This document shows, piece by piece, positions 43,527 through 54,100 of a stretch of DNA of 64,000 nucleotides. The DNA comes from Pseudomonas syringae CC1557 (GTDB lineage: Bacteria > Pseudomonadota > Gammaproteobacteria > Pseudomonadales > Pseudomonadaceae), in assembly GCF_000452705.1 (NCBI RefSeq), contig NZ_CP007014.1, forward strand, positions 2,418,001 to 2,482,000, written 5' to 3'. The notes under the pieces are model-generated. The model searched no databases. It was not told the DNA's origin and worked only from the letters and a program-made list of their open reading frames with translations. Position 1 is the first letter of the stretch; each line of letters starts with the position of its first letter. A program made the translations under genes and the position numbers.

Positions 43527-46500
43527 ATGTCCCTGGCTGATATTCGTCTGGATGATAAATACCGCCTTGCCACTGGCAATCTGTACCTGACTGGCACACA
43601 GGCGCTGACCCGACTGCCGATGCTGCAAAAGCAGCGCGATGAGGCGCAGGGCTTGAACACCGCCGGGTTTATCTCTGGCTATCGGGGATCGCCGCTGGGT
43701 AATCTCGACAAGAGTCTGTGGGACGCCAAGGACTACTTGCAGCAGAACGCCATCCATTTTCAACCAGGGATCAACGAAGAGCTTGCAGCCACCGCGGTAT
43801 GGGGCAGCCAGCAGGTCAATCTGTTCCCGCACGGAAAATACGATGGCGTGTTTGCGCTGTGGTACGGCAAAGGGCCGGGGGTGGACCGCTGTGGCGATGT
43901 TTTCAAGCATGGCAACTCGGCAGGCGTCGCGGCCAATGGTGGCGTGCTGATTCTGGCGGGCGATGACCATGGCTGCAAATCATCGACCATCGCGCACCAG
44001 AGCGAACACGCCTTCATCGCCTCGATGATCCCGGTGCTCAACCCGAGTAATGTCCAGGAAATTCTCGACTACGGCATCATCGGCTGGGAGCTTTCGCGCT
44101 ACAGCGGTTGCTGGGTGGCCATGAAGACCATTGCCGAGAACGTCGATTCTTCGGCGGTGGTGGAAGTCGATCCGTTGCGGATCAAGACGCGTATTCCTGA
44201 AGACTTTGTACTGCCCGAGGGCGGTCTGCACATTCGCTGGCCGGACCCACCGCTGGCTCAGGAAGCTCGCCTCAATACCTACAAAATCTATGCGGCCAGG
44301 GCGTTTGCCAGGGCCAACCAGCTCAATAAAGTGGTGATTGATTCTGCCCGGCCGCGGCTCGGCATCGTCACCACCGGCAAATCCTATCTTGACGTGCGTC
44401 AGGCGCTTGAAGAACTGGGTATTGATCAGGACCTGTGCGACACGGTCGGCATCCGCGTGCTCAAAGTCGGCATGAGCTGGCCCCTTGAGCCTGTGTCGGT
44501 GCATGACTTTGCCGAGGGGCTGGAAGAGATTCTGGTGGTCGAAGAGAAACGCAGCGTCATCGAAGATCAGTTGACCGGCCAGCTGTACAACTGGCCGGTG
44601 GACCGCCGCCCGGTGGTGGTCGGCGAATTCGACGAGCAGGGCCGTTCGCTGCTGCCTAACCTCAGTGAGCTGACCCCGGCGATGATTGCCAGAGTGATCG
44701 CCAAGCGTCTGGCGCCGTTCTACAGCAGCCCGCAGATCGACGCGCGCCTGCAATTTCTCAGCGACAAGGAAAAGGCACTCCAGGCTCCGCTGTTCAACAC
44801 CCAGCGCACGCCGCATTTCTGCTCCGGCTGCCCGCACAACACCTCGACCCGCGTGCCGGAAGGCAGCCGTGCCCTGGCCGGGATCGGCTGCCATTACATG
44901 ACCATCTGGATGGATCGCGAAACCGAGACTTTCACCCAGATGGGCGGCGAGGGCGTGACCTGGATCGGTCAGGCGCCATTTACCGAAACCCCTCACGTCT
45001 TCCAGAATCTGGGCGACGGCACCTATTTCCACTCCGGGCACCTGGCGCTGCGTGCCGCTGTGGCCTCGAAGGTCAATATTACCTACAAGATTCTCTATAA
45101 CGACGCAGTGGCCATGACCGGTGGCCAGCCGATTGACGGCGTTCTGCGGGTCGATCAACTGAGCCGCCAGGTATTCAACGAAGGCGTGCAGCGCATTGCG
45201 CTGGTCTCCGATGAGCCGGACAAGTATCCGAACCGTGAAGGGTTTGCGCCGATCACCAGCTTTCATCACCGTCGTGATCTGGACAGCGTGCAGCGCGAAT
45301 TGCGTGAGTTCAAAGGGGTCTCGGTCATCATTTACGACCAGACCTGTGCCACCGAAAAGCGCCGCCGCCGCAAGCGCGGCACGATGCCTGATCTGGAAAA
45401 GCGCGCGTTGATCAACCCGGCCGTGTGTGAAGGCTGCGGGGATTGCGGCGTCAAATCCGGTTGCCTGTCCGTACTGCCCAAGGAAACCGCTCAAGGGCGC
45501 AAGCGGGAAATCGACCAGAGTGCCTGCAACAAGGATTTCAGCTGCGTCGAGGGTTTCTGCCCAAGCTTTGTCACCGTGCATGGCGGTAAATTACGCAAGC
45601 CTGTGGTGCCTGAGCAGGTCGACGCCTTTGCCCGTTTGCCAGAGCCTGTGCTTCCATCGCTGGAGCGGCCGTTCAACATTCTGCTGCCCGGCGTCGGCGG
45701 GACAGGTGTCACCACCGTCGGTGCGATGCTCGGTTATGCCGCCAATCTGGAAGGGAAGGGCTGCAGCGTGCTTGATCAGGCCGGGTTGGCGCAGAAATTC
45801 GGGCCGGTGGTCAGCCATATCCGCATCGCAGCGCGCCAGCAGGATTTGTTTGCGGTACGCATTGCTGCCGGTGAGGCGCATCTGCTGCTGGGCTGTGATT
45901 TGCTGGTGGCAGCCGGTCCGGACGCGATTGCCAAGCTCGACAGCAAGATTTCCCATGCGGTGGTCAACAGTCAGCAAACCCCGACGGCTGAATTCACCCG
46001 TAATCCGGATGCTGTGTTTCCGGCCGAAGCGATGAAACAGACCATTATTGACGCGGTGGGTGTCGACAAGACCCATTTTGTCGAAGCCACGTCACTGGCG
46101 ACCCACTTGATGGGCGACAGCATTGCCAGCAACCTGTTCATGCTGGGGTATGCCTTCCAGCTTGGGCTGATCCCGCTGACCTCGGCGGCCATCGAAAAAG
46201 CTATCGAGCTCAACGGTGTCGCCGTGAGCCTCAATCAACAGGCGTTTCTCTGGGGGCGTCGTGCTGCGCATGATCCCGCCGCTGTCGAAGCGTTCGTCAA
46301 TCCGCAGCAGCAGGTCAGCGAACCACAACCGTTAAGTCTGGAGCAGCGCATTCACGACAACGTCGGCACCTTGCAGCAGTATCAGAACAGCGCGTATGCC
46401 GAGCGTTATCTGGGGCTGGTGCAACGAGTACGTGATGCGGAATCGCGAGCGTTCCCCGGTCAAGAATTGGCGCTGACCGAAGCGGTAGCCTTCAACTACT

Positions 46501-47009
46501 TCAAGCTGCTGGCCTACAAGGATGAATATGAAGTGGCGCGGCTGTACAGCAATGGCGATTTCACCCGGCAGCTGGAGGCGCAATTCGAAGGTAACTATCG
46601 ACTGGAGTTTCACCTGGCTCCATCCTGGCTGGCCAAGCGCGATCCACACAACGGTCAGCCGCGCAAACGCAGCTTCGGCCCTTGGATGCTGCGTGCGTTC
46701 GATGTGCTGGCAAGATTCAAATTCCTGCGCGGCACGGCACTCGACCCTTTTGGTCGCAGCCTCGAGCGCAGGCAGGAGAGGGAGCTGATCGACCGCTACG
46801 TCAGCGATATCGAACTGATCCTGCAACATCTTCAGGCCCACAACCGCCACACAGCGTTGAGCCTGGCGCGTCTGCCGGAAAAGATCCGCGGTTATGGCTA
46901 CATCAAGGAAAATGCCATGAAAGCTGCGGCTTTGCAGGCAGATATCCTGCGCAAAAGCCTGGAAAGCGGCGAAAGGGTCGCGCCGAAGCTGTATGAGGTG
47001 GCTGCTTGA
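43527..47009 (+). CDS. Indolepyruvate ferredoxin oxidoreductase (fused alpha/beta/gamma type)
   Basis: A 1160-residue 2-ketoacid oxidoreductase made of one chain. An N-terminal pyrimidine/TPP region (GFISGYRGSPLGNLDKSLWD) is followed by the TPP-binding part with HFCSGCPHNTSTRV and ILYNDAVAMTGGQP. Next come iron-sulfur cysteines at AVCEGCGDCGVKSGCLSV and CNKDFSCVEGFCPSF, then the gamma domain from NILLPGVGGTGVTTVGAML. It would oxidatively decarboxylate aryl or branched 2-ketoacids to acyl-CoA with ferredoxin as acceptor, in amino-acid catabolism. It is divergent from an Lrp regulator. Length and domain order are normal for the aerobic proteobacterial form. Confidence 0.92.
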   Translation: MSLADIRLDDKYRLATGNLYLTGTQALTRLPMLQKQRDEAQGLNTAGFISGYRGSPLGNLDKSLWDAKDYLQQNAIHFQPGINEELAATAVWGSQQVNLFPHGKYDGVFALWYGKGPGVDRCGDVFKHGNSAGVAANGGVLILAGDDHGCKSSTIAHQSEHAFIASMIPVLNPSNVQEILDYGIIGWELSRYSGCWVAMKTIAENVDSSAVVEVDPLRIKTRIPEDFVLPEGGLHIRWPDPPLAQEARLNTYKIYAARAFARANQLNKVVIDSARPRLGIVTTGKSYLDVRQALEELGIDQDLCDTVGIRVLKVGMSWPLEPVSVHDFAEGLEEILVVEEKRSVIEDQLTGQLYNWPVDRRPVVVGEFDEQGRSLLPNLSELTPAMIARVIAKRLAPFYSSPQIDARLQFLSDKEKALQAPLFNTQRTPHFCSGCPHNTSTRVPEGSRALAGIGCHYMTIWMDRETETFTQMGGEGVTWIGQAPFTETPHVFQNLGDGTYFHSGHLALRAAVASKVNITYKILYNDAVAMTGGQPIDGVLRVDQLSRQVFNEGVQRIALVSDEPDKYPNREGFAPITSFHHRRDLDSVQRELREFKGVSVIIYDQTCATEKRRRRKRGTMPDLEKRALINPAVCEGCGDCGVKSGCLSVLPKETAQGRKREIDQSACNKDFSCVEGFCPSFVTVHGGKLRKPVVPEQVDAFARLPEPVLPSLERPFNILLPGVGGTGVTTVGAMLGYAANLEGKGCSVLDQAGLAQKFGPVVSHIRIAARQQDLFAVRIAAGEAHLLLGCDLLVAAGPDAIAKLDSKISHAVVNSQQTPTAEFTRNPDAVFPAEAMKQTIIDAVGVDKTHFVEATSLATHLMGDSIASNLFMLGYAFQLGLIPLTSAAIEKAIELNGVAVSLNQQAFLWGRRAAHDPAAVEAFVNPQQQVSEPQPLSLEQRIHDNVGTLQQYQNSAYAERYLGLVQRVRDAESRAFPGQELALTEAVAFNYFKLLAYKDEYEVARLYSNGDFTRQLEAQFEGNYRLEFHLAPSWLAKRDPHNGQPRKRSFGPWMLRAFDVLARFKFLRGTALDPFGRSLERRQERELIDRYVSDIELILQHLQAHNRHTALSLARLPEKIRGYGYIKENAMKAAALQADILRKSLESGERVAPKLYEVAA

Positions 47010-47251
47010 TGAGGTGAGCGTCCTGCTACTGGTTGATTTCGCGACAATGCTCAAGTGTTGGCATGCCGTTCTGGACGCTCCGTGGGAATGCTTTCCCGTT
47101 CCCACGCTCCTTGCTGTTCGCGAAGACATCGTTTCAGACGACGCATTTCCGACTTTCATACCGGCCTTTTCGCGAACAGGTTCGCCCCTACGGCCTAAGG
47201 TCAGAATCAAAAGCGTACGTGTGTAACGCCGAGCGGCACGAGAGTCATCTG
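47010..47251. repeat. Short intergenic repeat with palindrome
   Basis: CGTGGGAA (47081-47088) and TTCCCACG (47099-47106) form an 8-bp stem in a context, GACGCTCCGTGGGAATGC, that resembles scattered Pseudomonas intergenic palindromes. The rest of the gap (GTTCGCGAAG...TTCGCGAACAGG) has a second short dyad. No gene is seen. Confidence 0.5.
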
Positions 47252-48001
47252 CTATTCAGGCCTGAACAAATGTGCATGCCCGGCCCGATACAACGACGAC
47301 TCACTGAAATGATCGGCAGCAAGCACGCGGCCGACCAGAATCAGCGCGGTACGCCGAAAGCCCTTGGCCTGCACTTTCTCCTGAATGTCTGCCAGCGTAC
47401 CGAGCGCCCAGTCCTGATCCGGCCAACTGGCGCGGTGTACCACTGCTATCGGGCAGTCGGCACCGTAATGCGGGGTCAGCTCTTCGACAATCCGCTGCAG
47501 GTTTTTCACCCCCAGATGAATTGCCATGGTCGCCCTGTGGCTGGCGAGGCTCGCCAGCGCTTCGCCACTCGGCATCGAGGTCTTGTCGGCGTAACGGGTC
47601 AGAATAACGCTCTGGGAAACATCCGGCAGCGTCAGCTCAACGCCCAATAGTGCAGCACAGGCCGCAGTGGCGGTCACGCCGGGGATGATTTCGTACGCAA
47701 TACCCAATTCCCGCAAATGACGAATCTGCTCGCCAATGGCGCCGTACAGGCTCGGGTCGCCGGAATGTACGCGGGCCACGTCCTGGCCCTGTGCATCAGC
47801 GGCCTTGATCAGATCAATGATCTGCTCCAGATGCAACTCGGCGCTGTTGGTCACTTGCAGCGCCTGATTACCTTCCAGCACGGCCAGCGGCACCAGCGAG
47901 CCCGCGTAGATAATCACCGGACAGGTGCGAATCAAACGCTGGCCCTTGACGGTGATCAGCTCGGGATCGCCAGGACCTGCGCCAATGAAATAGACGGTCA
48001 A
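47252..48001 (-). CDS. cobM: Precorrin-4 C11-methyltransferase
   Basis: A 249-residue SAM-dependent uroporphyrin-type methyltransferase: TVYFIGAGPGDPELITVKGQ, IYAGSLVP, VARVHSGDPSLYGAIGEQI, YEIIPGVTATAACAALLGVE, LTRYADKTSMP. These are the hallmarks of CobM/CbiF, which methylates C11 in the cobalamin ring. The start is a TTG at 48001 (reads as MTVYF) with GGAG 8 bases upstream; the long upstream extension of the frame is antisense noise. Last gene of a B12-riboswitch operon. Confidence 0.92.
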   Translation of the reverse strand: MTVYFIGAGPGDPELITVKGQRLIRTCPVIIYAGSLVPLAVLEGNQALQVTNSAELHLEQIIDLIKAADAQGQDVARVHSGDPSLYGAIGEQIRHLRELGIAYEIIPGVTATAACAALLGVELTLPDVSQSVILTRYADKTSMPSGEALASLASHRATMAIHLGVKNLQRIVEELTPHYGADCPIAVVHRASWPDQDWALGTLADIQEKVQAKGFRRTALILVGRVLAADHFSESSLYRAGHAHLFRPE

Positions 48002-48036
48002 TGAATTCTCCGGAAATGAATACGCGAGTGCTGCAA

Positions 48037-48486
48037 TTATCCGCCCGCAATGGGGCAGGTTGCCAAGGCAAATGTCACCTGAGTGCTTTTCTGCCGCTCG
48101 ATGACCAGCCGCGCTGTGCCGTTGCCCAGCTGTGCGGCCAGTGCCAGCGCCGAACCTTCGGCTATACCGTGACAGCCGGTGGTCTGCAAGACCTGCGCAG
48201 AGCGGTGCGTCAGATGCAGCTCCCACGCCACCAGTTGCGCGGCGTTGAAGAACACCAGTGGCACCGCCAGTTGCCTGGCCAGTTCGAGCAGACCGGGTTC
48301 CTGATCTTTCAGGTCAATGGACGCCAGCGCGGTGACGCTGCCGATCTCCAGATCAATCGCGCGGAGGCTGTTCTCGATCAGCTCACGCAAGGTCGCCGCC
48401 GAACAACCGCGCCGACAGCCCAGCCCGACCACCAGGGGCGCGTCGGGTTGAACGTTCGGTGGATCAGGCCTGATGCCGGTCGGCAT
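48037..48486 (-). CDS. cobE: CobE/CbiG C-terminal-type cobalamin biosynthesis protein
   Basis: A 149-residue protein homologous to the C-terminal domain of CbiG: PLVVGLGCRRGCSAATLREL, LASIDLKDQEPGLLELARQL, then GCHGIAEGSALALAA. It helps the ring-contraction branch of corrin synthesis; the exact step for stand-alone CobE is unclear. ATG 48486 comes directly after the cbtA stop (TAAAATG) and is preferred to 48513. Confidence 0.87.
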   Translation of the reverse strand: MPTGIRPDPPNVQPDAPLVVGLGCRRGCSAATLRELIENSLRAIDLEIGSVTALASIDLKDQEPGLLELARQLAVPLVFFNAAQLVAWELHLTHRSAQVLQTTGCHGIAEGSALALAAQLGNGTARLVIERQKSTQVTFALATCPIAGG

Positions 48487-48487
48487 T

Positions 48488-49198
48488 TTAGTGCGCGGTG
48501 TGGCTGTGAACATCGTTTCTGCGGAACAGCCAGGCGCTAATCAAGCCCATGGCAATCCAGAACAGCGCGTTGGTCAGCAGTGACGCGATCATGAACTGCG
48601 ATTCCAGCGCTTCAGGTGCCAGGCTTTCATGAACCAGCGGTTGCGGCGCGCCAATCACGTGAGGCACAACCAGAATCGCCAGTCCGAGCGCTTTCAGCAG
48701 CCAGTTTTGACCAAACACCAGCAACGCCAGCCCGGCTGCAGTAGACGCAGCAGTACCGATCCACCACAACTGACGCTGACTCAACTCAGCGGCAGCAGTG
48801 CCTGGCAACTCGGGTGGCAGGCCCAGGGTAGGTGCCAGGACGAACACCGCAAAACCCGCCAGCCCCCACCAGGCGCCCTGAGCCGTTCGGCCCGGCGCGC
48901 GCAGTGTATAAAGCGCGGCAAGCATCAGGGCGAAACCCACTGCGACCACCAGATTGCCGCCCGTGGTGGACAGCACTCGCTGCCAGCCGTCTTCCGGCTC
49001 CCAGGCGGCTTCTTCGTGTACATGACTGTGTGCGGCCGCAGCACCGTCAGCATGCTCATGCACCTGTTCGGTGGGGGCATTCTCGTAAGTTTCGGCCTGC
49101 TGGATCAGTGGCACGACCCAGAAGCTTTGCAACAAGGTCAGCAGCAGGGCTGCCAGCAGGCCGGTGAAGCCTGCCGTTTGCGCGATTCGCTTGAACAT
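48488..49198 (-). CDS. cbtA: CbtA-family cobalt transporter subunit
   Basis: A 236-residue membrane protein (MFKRIAQTAGFTGLLAALLL, several later helices such as FWIAMGLISAWLF) with a metal-binding His/Glu-rich loop after the first helix (HEHADGAAAAHSHVHEE) and VHSHTAH at the end. CbtA/CbtB are B12-controlled proteins predicted to import cobalt. It follows cbtB by 9 bases. Confidence 0.88.
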   Translation of the reverse strand: MFKRIAQTAGFTGLLAALLLTLLQSFWVVPLIQQAETYENAPTEQVHEHADGAAAAHSHVHEEAAWEPEDGWQRVLSTTGGNLVVAVGFALMLAALYTLRAPGRTAQGAWWGLAGFAVFVLAPTLGLPPELPGTAAAELSQRQLWWIGTAASTAAGLALLVFGQNWLLKALGLAILVVPHVIGAPQPLVHESLAPEALESQFMIASLLTNALFWIAMGLISAWLFRRNDVHSHTAH

Positions 49199-49208
49199 TG
49201 TGCAGTCC

Positions 49209-49394
49209 TCAATGGCAAGGGAAGGCGGCGCTGTGGCGGGTGTCGTGCGCCGCATTGTGTACCGCGGCAATGTGTGAAAACCCGGCAAAATAGACCAGGC
49301 ACGCACCCAGCAGTGCAGCGCTGATTGCAGCGGTCAGGCGTTGGGTTTGAGTTGAGCTGGTCGCAGCCGTCTGGCTGCTGCTGATGGTGGTCAT
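49209..49394 (-). CDS. cbtB: CbtB small cobalt-transport protein
   Basis: A 61-residue protein with a single membrane helix (ISAALLGACLVYFAGFSHIA) and the family's C-terminal HNAAHDTRHSAAFPCH metal-binding tail. ATG 49394 has AGAGGGA upstream. It is the first gene of the minus-strand operon, and the cobalamin riboswitch lies directly before it. Confidence 0.88.
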   Translation of the reverse strand: MTTISSSQTAATSSTQTQRLTAAISAALLGACLVYFAGFSHIAAVHNAAHDTRHSAAFPCH

Positions 49395-49504
49395 GGCGAT
49401 CCCTCTTGAGTGTCGGCAAGTGGGCCATGCGCACGCGAACCCACTGGCGGGCGCCAGAGGTTTCAACTGCGCCCGCCCACCGCGGGTGTGTCATTGAAAA
49501 AATA

Positions 49505-49700
49505 TCGGGCCGGTCTCCGGGCTCGCGAGGGGCTTGAAGCGCAGTGCGTTCAGGCCTTCAAGGTCACCTTCCCATGCCGGGGCACAGTGGATCAGACCTT
49601 CTCTCGCTTACCGTTGCGGGGGCAGCACCGGACTTGCTCGACAGCTTGAGCGCACCGGTTTCCCGTTTCACCCCGTGAGGGGCACCCGAAACAAGGCGCA
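49505..49700 (-). promoter_or_regulatory. Cobalamin riboswitch of the cbtB operon
   Basis: On the minus strand the aptamer landmarks appear in order: GGGTGCCCCTCACGGGG, GGGAAACCGGTGCG, then the B12-box core GTGCTGCCCCCGCAACGGTA, and finally GAGCCCGGAGACCGGCCC closing the structure. The RNA would repress cbtB-cbtA-cobE-cobM when adenosylcobalamin is plentiful. Confidence 0.92.
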
Positions 49701-49774
49701 CAGGAGAGCATGGGCGGCAGGGCAGCGTCAATCTGAACGATTGACCTGTCTGCGGTCACTGCGTAGCCTTGCCG

Positions 49775-49985
49775 GTTCGAGGTTCTCCATCCGTACTACG
49801 TTACAGAATGGAGCTAAGACGGGAATGCGGTCGATGCCGCAGCTGCCCCCGCAACTGTAAACGGTCAGGTTCATTGCACAGCCACTGCTGCGGCGGGAAG
49901 GCGCGATGAATGCATGTCGCCAGGGTCTTCGATGATCAGCGACATGCCGCCGTGAGCCAGGAGACCTGCCTCGAACCGGGCTGAC
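49775..49985 (+). promoter_or_regulatory. Cobalamin riboswitch of the cobW operon
   Basis: The plus strand carries a second aptamer: GGTTCTCCATCCG, GACGGGAATGCGGT, the B12 box GCTGCCCCCGCAACTGTAA, CAGCCACTG, and the terminal GCCAGGAGACCTGCC. It lies about 120 bases before cobW and points away from the first riboswitch; the two are about 75 bases apart. Confidence 0.92.
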
Positions 49986-50101
49986 TGAAAAGCCTGCGAA
50001 TTCTCACTACAACCGGGCGGGGTGATCCGGTGGCGATCCGAACCTTGTGCCTGCACGTGGTTCTCGTCCTGTTTGCCCGCCGCATTGCCAAAGGGCACCT
50101 G

Positions 50102-51166
50102 ATGAAAACACTGGCCAAGCTTCCCGTCACCATCGTCACCGGCTTTCTCGGCTCGGGCAAGACCACCCTGTTGCGACACATGCTCGACAACGCCGAAGGT
50201 CGGCGCATCGCGGTGATCGTCAACGAATTCGGCGAGCTGGGCATCGACGGCGAAATCCTCAAGCAATGCACCATCGGCTGCACCGAAGAAGAAGCCAACG
50301 GCCGCGTCTACGAACTGGCCAACGGTTGCCTGTGCTGCACGGTGCAGGAAGAGTTTTTTCCGGTGATGCGTGAGCTGGTCGCTCGCCGTGGCGACCTTGA
50401 CCACATCCTCATCGAGACCTCGGGGCTGGCGCTGCCCAAGCCGCTGGTACAGGCCTTCCAGTGGCCGGAAATTCGCAACGCCTGCACCGTCGACGCAGTG
50501 ATTACAGTGGTCGACAGCCCGGCGGTGCTGGCCGGTACGTTCGCCGCATTCCCTGATCAGGTCGATGCACAGCGCAAACTGGACCCTAATCTGGACCACG
50601 AGTCGCCGCTGCACGAGCTGTTCGCCGATCAACTGGCCAGCGCCGATCTGGTGATCCTCAATAAAGCCGACATGATTGACGCCGAAGGGCTGGCTGCGGT
50701 GCGCGCCGAAGTCGCCGAAGAGCTGCCGCCAGCCGTCAAGGTGGTTGAAGCCAGTAGTGGCCGCTTGCCGATCAGCGTGCTGCTGGGCGTCGGAGCCGAA
50801 TCCGAGCTGCACATCGACGGCCGCAAGACCCATCACGATCATCACGAAGGTGACGATGATGATGACCACGATCACGACGCATTCGATTCGATCTCCCTGA
50901 AACTGCCGCAAGCCGATGAAAAAGTGCTGCTCGATGCGCTGAATCAACTGGTCGTGCAACACGGCATTCTGCGCGTGAAAGGCTTCGCTGCGATCCCCGG
51001 CAAACCGATGCGCTTGCTGATCCAGGGCGTGGGCACGCGTTTCGACAAGCACTTCGACCGTGCCTGGCGCGCCGATGAAGAGCGCGCTACTCACCTGGTG
51101 CTGATCGGCCAGGAGCTTGACGCGGTCGCGTTGCAGGCTCAGCTCAACGCTGCGATTGCCGGCTGA
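50102..51166 (+). CDS. cobW: CobW GTPase, cobalt chaperone for B12 synthesis
   Basis: A 354-residue G3E GTPase: Walker A TGFLGSGKTTLLRHML, metal motif CLCC in ANGCLCCTVQEEF, VNEFGELGID, NKAD base motif, and a His/Asp-rich stretch (about residues 240-260, THHDHHEGDDDDDHDHD). It hands cobalt to the CobN chelatase system. The frame opens at 50030, but ATG 50102 (MKTLAKLP) gives the normal N-terminus. It leads cobN by 3 bases. Confidence 0.92.
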   Translation: MKTLAKLPVTIVTGFLGSGKTTLLRHMLDNAEGRRIAVIVNEFGELGIDGEILKQCTIGCTEEEANGRVYELANGCLCCTVQEEFFPVMRELVARRGDLDHILIETSGLALPKPLVQAFQWPEIRNACTVDAVITVVDSPAVLAGTFAAFPDQVDAQRKLDPNLDHESPLHELFADQLASADLVILNKADMIDAEGLAAVRAEVAEELPPAVKVVEASSGRLPISVLLGVGAESELHIDGRKTHHDHHEGDDDDDHDHDAFDSISLKLPQADEKVLLDALNQLVVQHGILRVKGFAAIPGKPMRLLIQGVGTRFDKHFDRAWRADEERATHLVLIGQELDAVALQAQLNAAIAG

Positions 51167-51169
51167 CCC

Positions 51170-54100
51170 ATGCATTTACTGAGAACCCAGCCCGGCGGTT
51201 TTGTACCGGACGACAACATTGCCGATCTGGGGCAGACGCCAGCCGAGCTGGTGATTCTCTGCAGTGGCGATTCCAGCCTGGCGCTGCTGGCCGAGGCCGC
51301 CCAGCACCTGCCTGATGACTACCCCAGCCTGCGTTTGGCCAACCCCATGCAGGTGCAGAATCACGCCTCGGTCGACCTGTACGTCGATGAGGTATTGCGC
51401 CACGCCAAGGTCATTCTGATCTCCCTGCACGGCGGCATCGGCTACTGGCGTTATGGCGTCGAGCGCCTGATGGAGCTGGCAGAGCGTGGCGTTCAGGTAA
51501 TTCTGGTGCCGGGCGACGACCGTCCTGACCCCGAACTGAGCGATCTGAGTACGGTGCCCGCCACCGAGCGCGACCGACTCTGGCAGTTTCTGCGTCAGGG
51601 CGGCTTGCCGAATGCGCTGGACCTCTATCGCTGCATGGCCAGTCAGTGGCTGGACCGTGATTATCCTTGGGCCGAGCCCCAGCCGTTGCCGCGCACTGCT
51701 GTCTATCATCCGCAACGGGCGACTGCCGGTTTGCAGGATTGGCAGGCCGACTGGCACGCGGAACAGCCTGTCGTCGCGCTGCTGTTCTATCGCTCTCACT
51801 TACAGGCTGCCAACACCGGCTTCATCGATGAATTCTGCACCCGCTTGCAGGCGCAGGGCATCAACCCGCTGCCCATCGCGGTCGCCAGCCTCAAGGAGCC
51901 GGGCTGCTTTGTCCAGGTCGAAAGCTGGCTGGATGAAGCCGAAGTCGAGCTGATCCTCAACACCACCGGTTTTGCCCAGTCGAGCCCTGAAGCGCCGCAT
52001 CTGCGACCGTTCCGGCGCAATGTGCCGGTGATTCAGGCGATCTGTGCCCAGGACAACGAACCCGCCTGGGAGGCCAGCGAGCAGGGCCTCGGCGCTCGTG
52101 ACCTGGCGATGCACATTGCCCTGCCGGAACTGGACGGACGGATCATCAGCCGCCCGATCAGCTTCAAGGACCTGGCCTGGCGCAGCGAGCGCAGCCAGTC
52201 GGATGTGGTCTGCTACCGTGCTCAGCCTGATCGCATGGACTTTGTCGCGCAGCTGGCGCGGCGCTGGATCGAGCTGGCGCGGCTGCCCAATGCCGACAAG
52301 CGTGTAGCGCTGATCCTCGCCAACTATCCAACGCGTGATGGGCGGATCGGCAATGGCGTGGGTCTCGACACACCGGCTGCGGCGCTGAATATCCTGCGTG
52401 CCATGCAGGCCGAGGGTTATCCGGTGGCAGCACTGCCGGACAGCGGCACCGAGCTGATCCAGCAGCTGCTGGGTGGTGTGACCAACGATCTGGACAGCAT
52501 TGATCAGCGCCCGTGCCAGCAAAGCATGGCGCTGGATGAATACCTCGCGGCGTTCAACGAACTGCCGCAGAGCAACCGTGATGCGGTTAATGCCCGCTGG
52601 GGCGCACCGGATGCCGACCCGATGTTCCGCGCCGGACGGATGATGATCGCCGGTCTGCGCTTCGGCCTGACCTTTGTCGGCATTCAGCCCGCGCGGGGGT
52701 ATCAGGTCGATCCAAGCGCGGTCTACCACGATCCGGATCTGGTGCCGCCGCACGGCTACCTGGCGTTCTACTTCTGGCTGCGCAAAGCCTATGGCGCGCA
52801 CGCTGTGGTGCATGTCGGCAAGCACGGCAATCTGGAATGGCTGCCGGGCAAGGGCGTCGGGCTGTCGCGAGCCTGCTGGCCGGATGCTGTATTGGGGGCG
52901 ATGCCGAATATCTATCCGTTCATCGTCAATGATCCGGGCGAGGGCGCACAGGCCAAGCGCCGCACGCAGGCGGTAATCATCGACCACCTGATGCCGCCAC
53001 TGACCCGTGCCGAAACCTATGGCCCGCTGCGCAATCTGGAACTGCTGGCCGACGAGTTCTATGAGGCGCAACTGCTGGATCCGCGCCGCGCCCGCGAGCT
53101 GCAACGCGACATTCTCGAACTGGTCCGTGAGACGAATATCGATCGCGAGCTGGCGCTGGACGAGTCCACTGACAGCGATGCCGATGCGGCGGTCTGGCTG
53201 CCGCGTCTGGACACCTACCTGTGTGATTTGAAGGAATCGCAGATCCGCGACGGCCTGCACATTTTCGGCCAGTCGCCGGAAGGCCGTTTGCGCATCGACA
53301 CCTTGCTGGCCCTGTTGCGCATTCCGCGCGGTGACGGGCGTGGGGCGCAATCCAGTTTGTTGCGGGCTCTGAGCAAAGCGTTCGAACTGGGCTTTGACCC
53401 GCTGGATTGCGAACTGGCCGAGCCCTGGAGTGGCCCGCGGCCCGCTGCGTTGCTGGCCGTCAGCGGCGACCCGTGGCGCAGTGCCGGTGATGCTCGCGAA
53501 CGACTGGAACTGTATGCCGCCGCCCTCATCGAACGCGTAACGCTGGGTGAAGCGCGGCACGATTTGCCGGCTCATGATGATCTGGCCCTGATTGTCGACA
53601 GCCTGCGCGAAGTGGTCGCCCCTCGGCTGGATGCCTGTGGCCCTGGCGAAATGCAGGGCATGCTCGATGCCCTGAGTGGTCGCTTCGTGCCTGCCGGGCC
53701 CAGTGGCGCGCCAAGCAGGGGAAGGCTGGACGTATTGCCAACCGGCCGCAACTTCTTCAGCGTGGACGTGCGCAACTTGCCGACCACCACGGCCTGGCGC
53801 ATCGGTTTCCAGTCGGCGAACCTGCTGCTGGAGCGGCACCTTCAGGACCACGGCGACCACCTGCGTCAACTGGGCTTGTCAGTCTGGGGCACGGCGACCA
53901 TGCGCACCGGCGGCGATGATATTGCGCAGGCCATGGCGTTGATGGGCGTACGTCCAGTCTGGGCGACCGGCAGCCAGCGGGTCGATGATTTCGAGATTCT
54001 GCCGGTCAGCCTGCTGGATCGCCCGCGCGTGGACGTCACACTGCGCGTCTCCGGCTTTTTCCGCGATGCGTTTGCCAACCTGATCAAACTGTTCGACGCC

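Noticed and set aside
43980..45581. 533-codon open frame on the minus strand
   Set aside because: Antisense to the indolepyruvate oxidoreductase; no recognisable motif or ribosome-binding site.
49871..51175. 434-codon open frame on the minus strand
   Set aside because: Antisense to cobW and its riboswitch; the CobW motifs on the other strand are decisive.
51800..53869. 689-codon open frame on the minus strand
   Set aside because: Antisense to cobN, Gln/Arg-rich composition typical of shadow frames.
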